From assembly GCA_026005075.1 (NCBI GenBank), contig BPKJ01000004.1, positions 69,501 through 133,500 on the forward strand: DNA of 64,000 nt, read 5' to 3'. This stretch comes from Lysobacteraceae bacterium. GTDB taxonomy: Bacteria; Pseudomonadota; Gammaproteobacteria; Xanthomonadales; Xanthomonadaceae. This document shows positions 41,209 to 50,895 of the stretch, in pieces; position 1 is the stretch's first letter; every line of letters starts with the position of its first letter. The position numbers were made by a program, and so were the translations under genes. Below the pieces are notes generated by a model that worked only from the letters and a program-made list of their open reading frames with translations, searched no databases and was not told the origin of the DNA.

Positions 41209-43026
41209 ATGCGCCGCCTTTTGCTTCCTCTCGCGGCCCTGCTTCTCCTCCCCGCCCTGCCGGCGATCGCCAGCAGCGGAGATACGACCACCGTCCGCTG
41301 GCTTTTCTCGGACGGCGTGCTGGCCATGTGGGACCTGCACATCCGCCCTCGCCGCGCGGAGTCCGTCACCGCGCACGAAGACCCCGCCTACCCCGGCTAT
41401 CACGGCTGGCGCGAGGAGGTGAAGTCCGCGGCTGCCGACGCAGCCATCACGCTGACCGGAATGCGGCTGCAGCGGGGCCGGCGCGTGCTCGCCCTCGACG
41501 CGCTCCGCCTGCGCCTCGACCCGGCGCGCGAGGGCGCGCTGCTCACCGACGAGCAGGACCGGGCCTGGCTGGTGGCGGACATGGCACACCAGCGACCGGG
41601 ACCGCAGCTGGACTGGCGGCACCTGAGCCTGCGCCTGCTTCCCCAGGCCGCCCGCGCCCTCGGCGTCCCCGAGCTGAGCCAGGTCGTGCTCGGCACCCTG
41701 GCCATCGCGGGCGGGCCCAACCTCTCGGCCAAGGGTGCGGGGGACTGCGCCATCGGCGGCAACTGGCCGGGCCCGGGGCGACCGGCCGACGTGGCGCTCA
41801 CCGCGCTCGACTTCGTCGGCGCCCTGGGCAGCCGGGACTGCAGCAGCGGCGCGTGCATCGAGCCCAGCCCCGCCGGCAGCAGCCAGGGCGAGGTGGTGGT
41901 GGCTCCCGACGCCCGGCTGCTCAACATCGGCTCGCGCGATGTCGCATGGTTCACCAAGTTCTACCCCCAGAGCCTGTTGCCGCCCGACCTTCCCTACGGC
42001 AGCGACCAGCATCCCTACCTGGCCTGGGCCCTGTACCGCGAGGATGCCGATGGCAGCCTGGTGCCGCTCGGCACCTCGGGGGTCAAGCACGCCTTCTTCG
42101 CCCAGAACGCGGGTTGTCCCTGCGAGGGTGCGTACGTGCTGTTCCCGGGTTGCGGCGACCTCTACTCGGCGCCCACCAACGACATGGGCTCGGCACTGGG
42201 CCCGCGCGCGGAGATCGACCCGCACACCGGCCGCTGGGGCCGCTGTGGCTCGGTCTTCGACCCCGACTGCGACGGCCTCCAGGACAGCTCGGGCTACGCC
42301 GGGCGGTTCGATCGCCGCCTGCTGGCCGCCGAGGCCGATCTGCTTCCGGCGCTCCATCCCGGCGCGCGCTGGTTCATCGAGGCATGGTACGTGGTCCGCG
42401 ACGACGGCAACCTCGACAACAGCATGGCCCACCGCGAGATCCTGCCCTCCAAGCAGGGGACCGGCTGGACCTTCCGCACCGCAGGATCGCTGCAGCAGGG
42501 GCCGGTGATCGAGCGCTGGGTGAGCCGCCACGCGGCCACGCCCCGGCAGCACGCCAGCCGTCTGGACAGCACCGAGGGTTCGCTGCAGGTCGCGGTCCGG
42601 GTCGAGGAGACCGGGGCCTGCCGGTACCGCTACCGCTACGCCATCATGAATCTCGATCATGCCCATGCGGTGTTCAGCGGCACGCCGCCGAACCTGCGCC
42701 TGCAATCGAGCACCGGACTTGCGGGGCTGCGCTGGCCGATCCCGCGCGCGGCCATCGAGCAGCCGCGGTTCCGCGACGACGACCGCAACCCCGGCAACGA
42801 CTGGCCGGTGCCCGCAGCGGGCGAACTGCATCTGGCCGCGCCCGCCGGCGCCGATCTTGGCTGGGGCCGCATGATCCACTTCCGGTTCGACAGCGCCCGC
42901 GCGCCGCAGCCAGGCCTCGTGGAGCTGGTGCTGGGCGATGGCAGCATGCAGGCGGTCCAGACCCTGCTGCCGGGCGGCGAGGCCGCGCTGCACTGCGATG
43001 GTTTCGAGGCCGCGCCCGGCCCGTGA
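41209..43026 (+). CDS. Secreted protein of unknown function with DGFE-type C-terminus
   Basis: A 605-residue protein with a clear signal peptide (residues 1-22, cut near AIAS). The middle region has a Cys-rich segment, CPCEGAYVLFPGCGDLY, then IDPHTGRWGRCGSVFDPDCDG (about residues 303-360), which suggests disulfides. It contains no enzyme motif I recognise. The C-terminus LHCDGFEAAPGP resembles the short DGFE ending I associate with many secreted Lysobacterales proteins, which may be a sorting or processing tag; that is recollection, not proof. It stands alone between the H-NS gene and the next plus-strand gene. A TACACT −10-like hexamer lies at 41176 without a clear −35. Confidence 0.75.
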   Translation: MRRLLLPLAALLLLPALPAIASSGDTTTVRWLFSDGVLAMWDLHIRPRRAESVTAHEDPAYPGYHGWREEVKSAAADAAITLTGMRLQRGRRVLALDALRLRLDPAREGALLTDEQDRAWLVADMAHQRPGPQLDWRHLSLRLLPQAARALGVPELSQVVLGTLAIAGGPNLSAKGAGDCAIGGNWPGPGRPADVALTALDFVGALGSRDCSSGACIEPSPAGSSQGEVVVAPDARLLNIGSRDVAWFTKFYPQSLLPPDLPYGSDQHPYLAWALYREDADGSLVPLGTSGVKHAFFAQNAGCPCEGAYVLFPGCGDLYSAPTNDMGSALGPRAEIDPHTGRWGRCGSVFDPDCDGLQDSSGYAGRFDRRLLAAEADLLPALHPGARWFIEAWYVVRDDGNLDNSMAHREILPSKQGTGWTFRTAGSLQQGPVIERWVSRHAATPRQHASRLDSTEGSLQVAVRVEETGACRYRYRYAIMNLDHAHAVFSGTPPNLRLQSSTGLAGLRWPIPRAAIEQPRFRDDDRNPGNDWPVPAAGELHLAAPAGADLGWGRMIHFRFDSARAPQPGLVELVLGDGSMQAVQTLLPGGEAALHCDGFEAAPGP

Positions 43027-43117
43027 GCGGTGCCGAGCCTTGCGCACCGCCACCCTGCCCGCGAGCTCGAGCGGCTGCTAGACTGCCGCCCAGCCCGAGC
43101 CTGAACCGACGCCCGCC

Positions 43118-43978
43118 ATGGGACTGCTGGACGATCTCGAAAAGGAAGCCGAGCGCCTGCGCGAGGAAGAAGCGCGCAAGGCGCAGGAGGCGGCCCGGCT
43201 CGAGGAGGTCTGGAAGGCCCGCATCGAGCCCGCCATGGCCGAGCTCGAGACCTACCTCAAGCGCCTTTCCGACCACCTCAAGGTCCTCGGGCGGAGGATG
43301 CGCGCCACCTTCGAGGTGCCGGGCTACGGCCCCGTGGTCGCCTACATCGAGCCGCCCTTCGTCATCCACGGCCAGAGCGCTCCGCGCCAGATCGAACTGC
43401 AGGTCGAGATGGTCGGCCAGGTGGCCAGCGAGGAATGCCCGCTGGTGGTGGCCGAGACCATGACCCGTGCCCGCGCCCTGGCCTCGGCCCTGCAGCAGCA
43501 CGGTCTCGGCGGCATGTTCGATGCGCGCAAGAACGCCAACGGCGACGTCACCGCGGCGAAATTCCGCGCCCGCGGCAAGATTCCGATGCGCCTTGTGGTC
43601 AGCGCCGACCGCTCCACCTGCACCGTCCGCTTCGGCTTCCACAACATGGAGGGGTTCGGCCCCAGTTCCCGCCAGTTCAGCGCCGAGCAGTTCGGCGAGG
43701 AGCTCTTCGATGCGCTCGGCCGCTTCCTGACCCGCGAGGACAGCGGCTTTGCCCGCGAAAACATCCCCGAGGACGTGCGCCGCCAGCTGCAGTCCAAGGT
43801 GCAGCGCGACCAGGCCCTGCGCGAGTGGGAGGCGAGGCTGGCCGAGCAACTGGCCGCGGACGAGGCCCGGGTGCTGCGCAGCCTGGACCGTTTCCTCCGC
43901 CCCTCCTGGCTGGACGGCCTTCGCCGCCGGGTGCGACGCCAGCCGGCGGACCGATCAGCCGGTCAGGCGGGCGAGTAG
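43118..43978 (+). CDS. Conserved protein of unknown function with terminal coiled coils
   Basis: A 286-residue cytoplasmic protein with no signal or membrane segment. The N-terminus ([22 protein letters not shown]..., residues 1-45) and the region about 225-260 are strongly charged helices likely to form coiled coils. The middle (about 50-215) is an alpha/beta domain with conserved-looking [16 protein letters not shown] and [23 protein letters not shown] recognise no family. Its end overlaps the convergent proS gene by 24 bp. Confidence 0.72.
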   Translation: MGLLDDLEKEAERLREEEARKAQEAARLEEVWKARIEPAMAELETYLKRLSDHLKVLGRRMRATFEVPGYGPVVAYIEPPFVIHGQSAPRQIELQVEMVGQVASEECPLVVAETMTRARALASALQQHGLGGMFDARKNANGDVTAAKFRARGKIPMRLVVSADRSTCTVRFGFHNMEGFGPSSRQFSAEQFGEELFDALGRFLTREDSGFARENIPEDVRRQLQSKVQRDQALREWEARLAEQLAADEARVLRSLDRFLRPSWLDGLRRRVRRQPADRSAGQAGE

Positions 43979-45649
43979 CGCCTCGCGGTCGAGCTGCTCG
44001 GCCTCCGCGGCGCGGCGGTGGCGGTACTCGAAGGTTCCGGCGGCAAGGCCGCGCTCGGACACCACCACCCGGTGCGGAATGCCGATCAGCTCGATGTCGG
44101 CGAACATCGGCCCCGGCCGCAGCCCGCGATCGTCCAGCACGCACTCGACCCCGGCCCGCTCGAGATCGGCCAGCAGCGCTTCGGCGGCGTCACGGACCCG
44201 CTCGTCCCCCTTGGGGTTGATCGGACAGATCGCCACCTTCCACGGCGCCATCGGCTCCGGCCAGACGATGCCGCGCTCGTCGTGGTTCTGCTCGATCGCC
44301 GCCGCGACGATGCGCGACACGCCGATGCCATAGCAGCCCATGGTCATGACCCGCGACTGGCCCTGCTCGTCGAGCACGGTGGCGCCCATCGCCTCGGCGT
44401 ACTTCCGGCCAAGCTGGAACACGTGCCCGACCTCGATGCCGCGCACCAGGCGCAGGGTCCCGCCGTCCAGCGCCCGGTCCCCGTCGACGACGTTGCGCAC
44501 GTCGGCCACGAGGTCCGGCTCGGGCAGGTCGCGACCGAAGTTCACCCCCGCGAGGTGATAGCCATCGGCATTGGCGCCGACCACGAAGTCGGCCAGCGCC
44601 GCCACCTCGCGGTCGGCGATGATCCGCACCGGCCGGCGCGGCGCCACCGGGCCGAGAAAGCCGGGAGAGGCACCGAGGTGCTCGCGGATCTCCTCCTCGC
44701 TCGCAGGCCGCGCCCGCGCCATGCCGGCCACCCTGCCGAGCTTGATCTCGTTGACGCTGTGGTCACCCCGCACCAGCACCAGGGTGAAGCCGTCTTCACC
44801 GACCATGGCCACCGACTTCACGGTGCGCGCCAGCGGCAGGCCGAGCAGCGCGGCGACCTCCTCGCAGGTGCGCTGGGTGGGCGTCTCCACCCTGCGCATC
44901 GCCTCACCCGGGGTGGGGCGCGGCCCGGGCGGTGCGGCCACGGCGGTCTCCACGTTGGCCGCGTAGTCCGAACCGGTCGAGAACGCGAGGGCATCCTCCC
45001 CCGAGTCGGCCAGGACATGGAACTCCTGCGAGGCGTCGCCGCCGATGGCGCCGGAATCGGCCTGCACCGCGCGGAACTCCAGCCCGAGACGGGTGAAGAT
45101 CCGGCTGTAGGCGGCCTTCATGTTCTCGTACTCGCGGACCAGGTCCTCGTCATCGAGATGGAAGGAATAGGCATCCTTCATCAGGAACTCGCGGGCCCGC
45201 ATCACCCCGAAGCGGGGCCGGATCTCGTCGCGGAACTTGGTCTGGATCTGGTAGAAGTTCACCGGCAACTGCCTGTAGGACTTGAGCTCCTGACGGGCAA
45301 AATCGGTGATCACCTCCTCGTGGGTCGGCCCGTAGCAATAGCCCGCGTCCTTGCGGTCGCGAATCTTGAGCAGCTGGCCACCGAACCTCTCCCAGCGCCC
45401 GGTCTCCTCCCAGAGCTCCTGCGGCTGGATCGACGGCATCAGGAGCTCGATCGCGCCGGCCGCATTCATCTCCTCGCGCACGATGGCCTCGACCTTGCGC
45501 AGCACACGCAGGCCCAGCGGACTCCAGGTGTAGATGCCGGCGGCGAGCTTGCGGATCATGCCGGCACGCAGCATCAGCCGGTGGCTGACGATCTCGGCAT
45601 CGGCGGGCGTCTCACGGCTGGTATGCAGGTGGAAGCGGGAAAGGCGCAT
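43955..45649 (-). CDS. proS: Prolyl-tRNA synthetase
   Basis: A 564-residue class II synthetase of the bacterial type with the internal editing insertion. The start [19 protein letters not shown] at 45649 matches ProS. Motif 1 lies near [21 protein letters not shown], motif 2 is [25 protein letters not shown], and motif 3 is [18 protein letters not shown]. The insertion domain spans about residues 220-410 and clears mischarged Ala-tRNA(Pro). It is divergent from rmlB. Confidence 0.97.
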   Translation of the reverse strand: MRLSRFHLHTSRETPADAEIVSHRLMLRAGMIRKLAAGIYTWSPLGLRVLRKVEAIVREEMNAAGAIELLMPSIQPQELWEETGRWERFGGQLLKIRDRKDAGYCYGPTHEEVITDFARQELKSYRQLPVNFYQIQTKFRDEIRPRFGVMRAREFLMKDAYSFHLDDEDLVREYENMKAAYSRIFTRLGLEFRAVQADSGAIGGDASQEFHVLADSGEDALAFSTGSDYAANVETAVAAPPGPRPTPGEAMRRVETPTQRTCEEVAALLGLPLARTVKSVAMVGEDGFTLVLVRGDHSVNEIKLGRVAGMARARPASEEEIREHLGASPGFLGPVAPRRPVRIIADREVAALADFVVGANADGYHLAGVNFGRDLPEPDLVADVRNVVDGDRALDGGTLRLVRGIEVGHVFQLGRKYAEAMGATVLDEQGQSRVMTMGCYGIGVSRIVAAAIEQNHDERGIVWPEPMAPWKVAICPINPKGDERVRDAAEALLADLERAGVECVLDDRGLRPGPMFADIELIGIPHRVVVSERGLAAGTFEYRHRRAAEAEQLDREALLARLTG

Positions 45650-45678
45650 GGGCAGCGATGTTGCGAGGGGGGCGCGCA

Positions 45679-45684
45679 AGTATA
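45679..45684 (-). promoter_or_regulatory. Candidate −10 element of proS
   Basis: TATACT on the minus strand, about 30 bp before the proS ATG. The region 17 bp upstream has only a poor −35, so this is a partial call. Confidence 0.35.
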
Positions 45685-45723
45685 CCCGCCCGCCACCACG
45701 ACCCGATGCGGCGGCCCGGTGCC

Positions 45724-45770
45724 TGCTAGAATCCTTGCCCCCGTGTCCACCGGGCGAAACCCTTCGGTGG
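45724..45770 (+). promoter_or_regulatory. Extended −10 promoter and leader hairpin of the rml operon
   Basis: TGCTAGAAT (45724-45732) is an extended −10; no good −35 is seen, as is common for this class. The leader then has CCACCG / CGGTGG (45747-45752 and 45765-45770), a 6-bp stem with a GG/CC step inside, about 20 bp before the rmlB ATG. It might affect translation of rmlB. Confidence 0.4.
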
Positions 45771-45790
45771 ATGCCCCACAAGGAGCGCCC

Positions 45791-46867
45791 ATGCAGACCT
45801 GGCTGGTAACCGGCGGCGCCGGCTTCATCGGCGGCAATTTCGTCCTCGACACGCTCGCGCGCAGCCGGGCCGGTGAGCGCGGTCCGGTCCGCATCGTCAA
45901 CCTCGATGCCCTGACCTACGCGGGCAACCTCGATACCCTGCGCGAGGTCGCCCAGGATCCGCACCACGTCTTCGTGCGCGGCTCGATCGGCGACCGCGCA
46001 CTGGTGGCGCGGCTGCTGCGCGAGCACCGGCCACAGGCCATCTTCAACTTCGCCGCCGAGAGCCATGTCGACCGCTCGATCGACGGCCCCGCCGCCTTCG
46101 TCGAGACCAACGTGGTCGGCACGCTAGCCCTGCTCGAGTGCGCACGCGACTACTGGCGCGAGCTCGAGGGCCCGGCGCGCGAGGGCTTTCGCTTCCTGCA
46201 CGTGTCCACCGACGAGGTCTACGGCTCGCTGGGCGAGACCGGCGCCTTCACCGAGTCCACGCCCTATGCGCCGAACTCTCCCTACTCGGCCTCGAAGGCG
46301 GCCTCGGACCACCTGGTCCGCGCCTTCCATCACACCTACGGGCTGCCGACCCTGACCACCAACTGCTCCAACAACTACGGGCCGTTCCAGTTCCCGGAAA
46401 AGCTCATCCCGCTGATCATCGCCCGTGCGGTGGCCGGGGAGTCCCTGCCGGTGTACGGCGACGGGCGGAACGTCCGCGACTGGCTGTACGTGCTCGACCA
46501 CGTCAGCGCGCTGCGCACCGTGCTCGAGCGCGGCCGGCCCGGCGAGGTTTACAACATCGGCGGCGAGGCGGAGAAGACCAACATCGAGGTGGTCGAGACC
46601 CTCTGCGCCCTGCTCGATGCGCGCCGCCCGCGCGAGGACGGCAAGCCGCGGGCCAGCCAGATCACCTTCGTCGCCGACCGCCCCGGCCACGACCGGCGCT
46701 ACGCCATCGACTGCAGCAAGATCAAGCGCGAACTCGGCTGGAAGCAGACGGTGGACTTCGCCACCGGCCTTGCACGCACCGTCGACTGGTACCTCGGCCA
46801 CCCGGACTGGGTGGCGAGGATCCTCGACGGCAGCTACCGGCTGCAGCGCCTCGGCCAGGCCGCCTGA
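45791..46867 (+). CDS. rmlB: dTDP-glucose 4,6-dehydratase
   Basis: A 358-residue short-chain dehydrogenase that makes the 4-keto-6-deoxy intermediate of dTDP-L-rhamnose. [15 protein letters not shown] binds [15 protein letters not shown] holds the catalytic Thr-Asp-Glu, [13 protein letters not shown] gives the YxxxK pair, and [15 protein letters not shown] is family specific. AAGGAG precedes the ATG at 45791. It is first in the rmlBACD operon. Confidence 0.97.
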   Translation: MQTWLVTGGAGFIGGNFVLDTLARSRAGERGPVRIVNLDALTYAGNLDTLREVAQDPHHVFVRGSIGDRALVARLLREHRPQAIFNFAAESHVDRSIDGPAAFVETNVVGTLALLECARDYWRELEGPAREGFRFLHVSTDEVYGSLGETGAFTESTPYAPNSPYSASKAASDHLVRAFHHTYGLPTLTTNCSNNYGPFQFPEKLIPLIIARAVAGESLPVYGDGRNVRDWLYVLDHVSALRTVLERGRPGEVYNIGGEAEKTNIEVVETLCALLDARRPREDGKPRASQITFVADRPGHDRRYAIDCSKIKRELGWKQTVDFATGLARTVDWYLGHPDWVARILDGSYRLQRLGQAA

Positions 46868-46899
46868 GGCCGCGCCTCCATCCCACGCAGGGTTCGACC

Positions 46900-47778
46900 A
46901 TGATTCGCAAGGGCATCCTTCTCGCCGGCGGCAGCGGCACCCGGCTGCATCCCGTGACCCGGGCAGTCAGCAAGCAGCTGCTGCCGGTCTACGACAAGCC
47001 GATGGTCTACTACCCGCTCGGCACCCTGATGCTGGCGGGCATCCGCGACGTCCTGATCATCAACACCCCGCACGAGCAGCCGCTGTTCCAGACCCTGCTC
47101 GGCGACGGCTCGCAGTGGGGCATGCGTTTTTCCTACGCGGTCCAGCACCGCCCGGACGGCCTCGCCCAGGCCTACCTCATCGGTGCGGACTTCGTGGCCG
47201 GCCAACCTAGCTGCCTGGTGCTCGGCGACAACATCTTCCACGGCCATGGCCTGCAGGAGATGCTGCGCCGTGCCGCCGCCCAGGTCACCGGGGCCACCGT
47301 GTTCGGCTACCGGGTGCGTGATCCGGAGCGCTACGGCGTGGCCGAGTTCGACGCCGAGGGACGGGTCATCGGGCTGGAGGAAAAGCCCAGCAGGCCGCGC
47401 TCCAGCTACGCAGTGACCGGGCTGTACTTCTACGACGGGCGGGCCTCGGAATTCGCCAGCCGGCTGCGTCCCTCGGCCCGGGGCGAGCTCGAGATCACCG
47501 ACCTCAACCGCTGCTATCTGGAGGAGGGCTCGCTGCGGCTGGAGAAGTTCGGCCGTGGCCACGCATGGCTCGACACCGGCACCTTCGAGTCGCTGCTGCA
47601 AGCGGCGAACTTCATCGAGACCATCGAGCAGAGGCAGGGTCTGCGCGTGTGCTGTCCGGAAGAGATCGCCTACCGCAACGGCTGGATCGACGAGGCCCAG
47701 CTCGAGGCACTGGCCCAGCCCCTGCTGAAGAGCGGCTACGGCCGCTACCTGCTCGAGCTGCTGGGGTCCAGGGCGTGA
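46900..47778 (+). CDS. rmlA: Glucose-1-phosphate thymidylyltransferase
   Basis: A 292-residue nucleotidyltransferase that forms dTDP-glucose. The N-terminal signature [20 protein letters not shown] and [14 protein letters not shown], then [12 protein letters not shown] and [16 protein letters not shown], are typical. Starts upstream of the ATG at 46900 are rmlB shadows. The stop overlaps the GTG start of rmlC by 4 bp. Confidence 0.97.
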   Translation: MIRKGILLAGGSGTRLHPVTRAVSKQLLPVYDKPMVYYPLGTLMLAGIRDVLIINTPHEQPLFQTLLGDGSQWGMRFSYAVQHRPDGLAQAYLIGADFVAGQPSCLVLGDNIFHGHGLQEMLRRAAAQVTGATVFGYRVRDPERYGVAEFDAEGRVIGLEEKPSRPRSSYAVTGLYFYDGRASEFASRLRPSARGELEITDLNRCYLEEGSLRLEKFGRGHAWLDTGTFESLLQAANFIETIEQRQGLRVCCPEEIAYRNGWIDEAQLEALAQPLLKSGYGRYLLELLGSRA

Positions 47779-48332
47779 AGGTCAGCCGCAGCCGCCTGCC
47801 CGACTGCCTGATCATCGAGCCCAAGGTGTTCGGTGATGCCCGCGGCTTCTTCATGGAGCAGTGGAACGCAGCGCGTTATGCGGAGCATGGCATCGTGATG
47901 GATGCGGTGCAGGCCAACCTCTCGCGCTCGGCCCACGGGGTCCTGCGCGGGCTGCACTACCAGCTGCCGAACCCGCAGGGCAAGCTGGTCTCGGTGCTCG
48001 AGGGCGAGGTCTACGACGTCGCCGTCGACATCCGCCGTGGCTCGCCCAGCTTCGGGCAGTGGGCGGCGGTGGTGCTGAGCGCCGAGAACCGCCGCCAGTT
48101 CTGGATCCCGCCCGGATTCGCGCACGGCTTCGTGGTCACCTCGGAGCATGCCCTGTTTCACTACTTCTGCAGCGCCCTGTACGACCCGGCCGCCGACCGC
48201 GGCATCGCCTGGGACGACCCCGAGCTCGCCATCGACTGGCCGATCCGCACGCCCAGCCTGTCGGCCAAGGACCAGGCGGCGCCGCGGCTGGCGCAGCTGG
48301 ATCCTGCCCTGCTGCCGGAGTACCAGGAGTGA
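47775..48332 (+). CDS. rmlC: dTDP-4-dehydrorhamnose 3,5-epimerase
   Basis: A 185-residue cupin enzyme. [20 protein letters not shown] contains the catalytic His, and [22 protein letters not shown] is the second signature. The GTG start at 47775 overlaps the rmlA stop (GTGA); the end overlaps rmlD by 4 bp. Confidence 0.96.
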   Translation: MKVSRSRLPDCLIIEPKVFGDARGFFMEQWNAARYAEHGIVMDAVQANLSRSAHGVLRGLHYQLPNPQGKLVSVLEGEVYDVAVDIRRGSPSFGQWAAVVLSAENRRQFWIPPGFAHGFVVTSEHALFHYFCSALYDPAADRGIAWDDPELAIDWPIRTPSLSAKDQAAPRLAQLDPALLPEYQE

Positions 48333-49240
48333 GGATCCTGCTCACTGGCGTGGATGGCCAGCTCGGCTTCGAGCTTCAGCGCGCGCTCGCACCGCTCGGC
48401 GAACTCGTGCCGAGCACGCTGACCGGCCGCCTCCCCGGCGGCGGCAGCGGTCGGCCGCTGGACCTTTCGCAGCCGGACTCGATCGACGCCGTGCTCGATG
48501 CCGTGCAGCCCTCGGTCGTCGTCAATCCCGCGGCCTACACCGCCGTCGACCGCGCCGAGAGCGAGCCCGAACTCGCGCGGCGCGTCAACGCCGAGGCCCC
48601 GCAGCGCATCGCGAACTGGTGCGCACGCCACGACGCACTTCTGGTCCACTACTCCACCGACTACGTCTTCGACGGCCGCACCACGACGCCCTGGCGAGAG
48701 GACGATCCCCCCGCGCCGCTTGGCGTGTACGGCGCCACCAAGCTGGCCGGCGAGGACGCCATCCGTGCCAGCGGCTGCCGCCACCTGATCCTGCGCACCG
48801 CCTGGGTCTATTCGGCGCGCTTCGCGAACTTCCTCAAGACCATGCTCCGGCTGGCTGGCGAGCGCGGGGAACTGGCCGTGGTCGCCGACCAGATCGGCGC
48901 CCCGACCACGGCGCGCGGTCTTGCCGAGGTGACCGCCTTGCTGCTGGCCCGGCCGGAGCGACTCGAAGGCGAGCGCCTCGGAACCTTCCACTGCGTGCAC
49001 GCCGGGCAGACCAGCTGGCATGGCTTCGCCGAGGCCATCTTCACGCGCGCCGTCGACGCCGGGCTGCTGCCACGTGCGCCGGGGCTGCGCGCGATCGCCA
49101 CGTCCGAGTACCCCACGCCCGCGCGGCGGCCGGCCTATTCGGTGCTCGACACCCAGCGCCTGCGCCGGGTCCATGGCATCGCCCTGCCCGACTGGCGCTG
49201 CGGTCTCGACACCGTGATCGGCGAACTCGTGACCTTCTGA
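48329..49240 (+). CDS. rmlD: dTDP-4-dehydrorhamnose reductase
   Basis: A 303-residue NADPH-dependent short-chain dehydrogenase that completes dTDP-L-rhamnose. [15 protein letters not shown] binds the cofactor, HYSTDYVFDG and VYGATKLAGED give the catalytic residues, and SEYPTPARRPAYSVLDT is the family C-terminal motif. The GTG start at 48329 overlaps the rmlC stop. The stop overlaps the ATG of the next gene (TGATG). Confidence 0.96.
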   Translation: MRILLTGVDGQLGFELQRALAPLGELVPSTLTGRLPGGGSGRPLDLSQPDSIDAVLDAVQPSVVVNPAAYTAVDRAESEPELARRVNAEAPQRIANWCARHDALLVHYSTDYVFDGRTTTPWREDDPPAPLGVYGATKLAGEDAIRASGCRHLILRTAWVYSARFANFLKTMLRLAGERGELAVVADQIGAPTTARGLAEVTALLLARPERLEGERLGTFHCVHAGQTSWHGFAEAIFTRAVDAGLLPRAPGLRAIATSEYPTPARRPAYSVLDTQRLRRVHGIALPDWRCGLDTVIGELVTF

Positions 49241-50103
49241 TGCGGATCGCGCTGGCCACCGCCATCGCTGCCTGGGGCAGGGATGCGGACCTGGAGCCGC
49301 TGCTGGCGGCCTGTGCGCGCGCCGGCCTTGCGGCCGAGGCGCTGGCCTGGGATGACCCCAGCGTGAGCTGGTCGCGCTTCGATGCCGTGCTGCTGCGCTC
49401 GACCTGGGACTACGCCCGGCGACGGCCCGAATTCCTGGCCTGGTGCGAGCAGGTGGCGCGCAGGACGCGGCTGTTCAATCCGCCTGCCACCGTGCGCTGG
49501 AATACCGACAAGCACTATCTGGCCGATCTCGCCGCGCGCGGGGTGCCGATCGTGCCCACCGCCTTCATCGAGAACGAGCGCGATCTGGCGAGGATCTCCA
49601 CCTTCGACGGCGAGTTCGTGCTCAAGCCCAGCGTCGGCGCCGGCGCGAGGGGTGCCGCACGCTTCGCCGCCCACCAGCAGGCCGAAGCCGAGGCGCATGC
49701 GCGTCGGCTGCTGGAAGACGGGTACTGCGTCATGCTGCAGCCCTACCTTGCCGGGGTGGACCGACAGGGCGAGACCGCACTGATCCACATCCACGGCCGC
49801 TACTCCCACGCCATCCGCAAGGGCCCGCTGCTGGCGCCCGGCGGCACCGCCTCGGAGGCGCTGTTCGCGCCCGAGGACATCCAGCCGCGCATCGCCAGCG
49901 AGGCCGAGCACGCCGTGGCCGAGCGCGTGCTCGCCGCCCTTCCCCACCCCGCCCTGTATGCACGGGTCGACCTGCTGCCCGGCCCGCAGGGGCCGCTGCT
50001 GCTCGAGCTCGAGCTGGTCGAGCCTTCACTGTTCTTCGCATGCTGCGAGGATGCCGCCGACGCCCTCGTCGCCGCCTTGCAGGCCGCGCTGCGCGCCGGC
50101 TGA
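49240..50103 (+). CDS. ATP-grasp domain protein coupled to rmlD
   Basis: A 287-residue soluble protein. The N-terminal part has LLRSTWDYARRRPEF (the STWDY motif of a group of uncharacterised ATP-grasp enzymes). It is followed by ATP-binding FVLKPSVGAGARGAARF (about residue 125), VMLQPYLAGVDRQGE, and ARVDLLPGPQGPLLLELELVEPSLFF, which holds the metal-binding acidic residues. ATP-grasp enzymes join a carboxylate to an amine or thiol; the substrate here is unknown. The one-base overlap with rmlD shows co-translation with the rhamnose genes, though a link in function is only suggested. Confidence 0.85.
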   Translation: MRIALATAIAAWGRDADLEPLLAACARAGLAAEALAWDDPSVSWSRFDAVLLRSTWDYARRRPEFLAWCEQVARRTRLFNPPATVRWNTDKHYLADLAARGVPIVPTAFIENERDLARISTFDGEFVLKPSVGAGARGAARFAAHQQAEAEAHARRLLEDGYCVMLQPYLAGVDRQGETALIHIHGRYSHAIRKGPLLAPGGTASEALFAPEDIQPRIASEAEHAVAERVLAALPHPALYARVDLLPGPQGPLLLELELVEPSLFFACCEDAADALVAALQAALRAG

Positions 50104-50132
50104 GCGGAGGCTTGGCATCGTCGAGGTCCTCT

Positions 50133-50240
50133 TCAACCGCCGCTCAGCGGCTGCACGATCACCACCTCGTCTCCCGACGCGACGGTCTGCGCCGCCGCGC
50201 TGTCCCAAGGCAGCGGACGCCGGTTGTAGTACAGATCCAT
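50133..50240 (-). pseudogene. Possible remnant of a ThiS/MoaD-like small protein
   Basis: From an ATG at 50240 the minus strand reads 35 codons ending GDEVVIVQPLSGG and a stop. The end is like the ubiquitin-fold sulfur carriers ThiS and MoaD, which finish in Gly-Gly. In-frame coding-like sequence (WRFFVFELQILRSGRLAPG) continues upstream, but no good start or complete fold follows, so it could be a decayed or frameshifted gene, or chance. A sulfur-carrier link to the nearby cysD/cysNC is speculative. Confidence 0.25.
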
Positions 50241-50408
50241 TCCCGGCGCCAGGCGGCCGGAGCGCAGGATTTGCAGCTCGAAGACGAAAAACCGCCAGGT
50301 GCCGCGCGCAGGGCATCGCCCAGCCGACCGCCTACGGCAGGCAGCTCGTGCCGATGGTCATGCGTTGGCCCTATGGCCGTTGCCGTCGCGCCAAGGGCAG
50401 CGTGCCCC

Positions 50409-50600
50409 TCAACCGCGACGGCGCTGTGCCGAGTGCAGCAGCAGCATCCAGAACACCACCGAGGTGGCTCCCAGCATCAGCGCCACGATCGGCTGGTCGC
50501 TCCAAAACCAGACCACCCGCTGCTCATCGAACCTGAACGTCAGTGCCAGCAGCGCCAGAGACGATGCCGGGACGAAGTATTGGTTCTTGACGATGCGCAT
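50409..50600 (-). CDS. Small membrane protein of unknown function
   Basis: From the ATG at 50600 a 63-residue protein with two hydrophobic segments, ASSLALLALTF and PIVALMLGATSVVFWMLLL, ends in a basic tail (AQRRRG). A GTG at 50726 in the same frame would add 42 residues rich in Trp, Pro and Gln. The hydrophobic pattern supports a real gene, but no family is recognised. Confidence 0.4.
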   Translation of the reverse strand: MRIVKNQYFVPASSLALLALTFRFDEQRVVWFWSDQPIVALMLGATSVVFWMLLLHSAQRRRG

Positions 50601-50895
50601 GGAACTGCCTCCTGTACGCGGATCCCACTGCGGCTGCGGAAACTGCGGCTGCCACAGAACCTCAAGCCAATAGCCGCACACCTCGGCCAACACCCGGCTT
50701 GCCGAATGCTCATCTTCGGTGCTCACGAAAGATAGTCAACTCGGGGGAACGGGAATCCGCCGAGCAGGCTGCGCTGCACGGATCCTGGGCGCCGCCCGCG
50801 CGCAGGCCGCGATGGCATGATTAGATGCCCCCGCTGAACTTGCCGGCCTGCGTCGGTACGGCGACACTGCGCGCCAGCCCGGATACGCTTTGCGC
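50601..50895. other. Intergenic region upstream of cysD
   Basis: About 300 bp without a convincing gene. TTGCCG (near 50840) and GACACT (near 50863) with 17-bp spacing are a weak candidate for the cysD promoter. No repeat or RNA gene is seen. Confidence 0.3.

Noticed and set aside
50026..50316. A 96-codon minus-strand open frame overlapping the ATP-grasp gene end
   Set aside because: Arg/Gly-rich composition and overlap with a conserved gene indicate a shadow.
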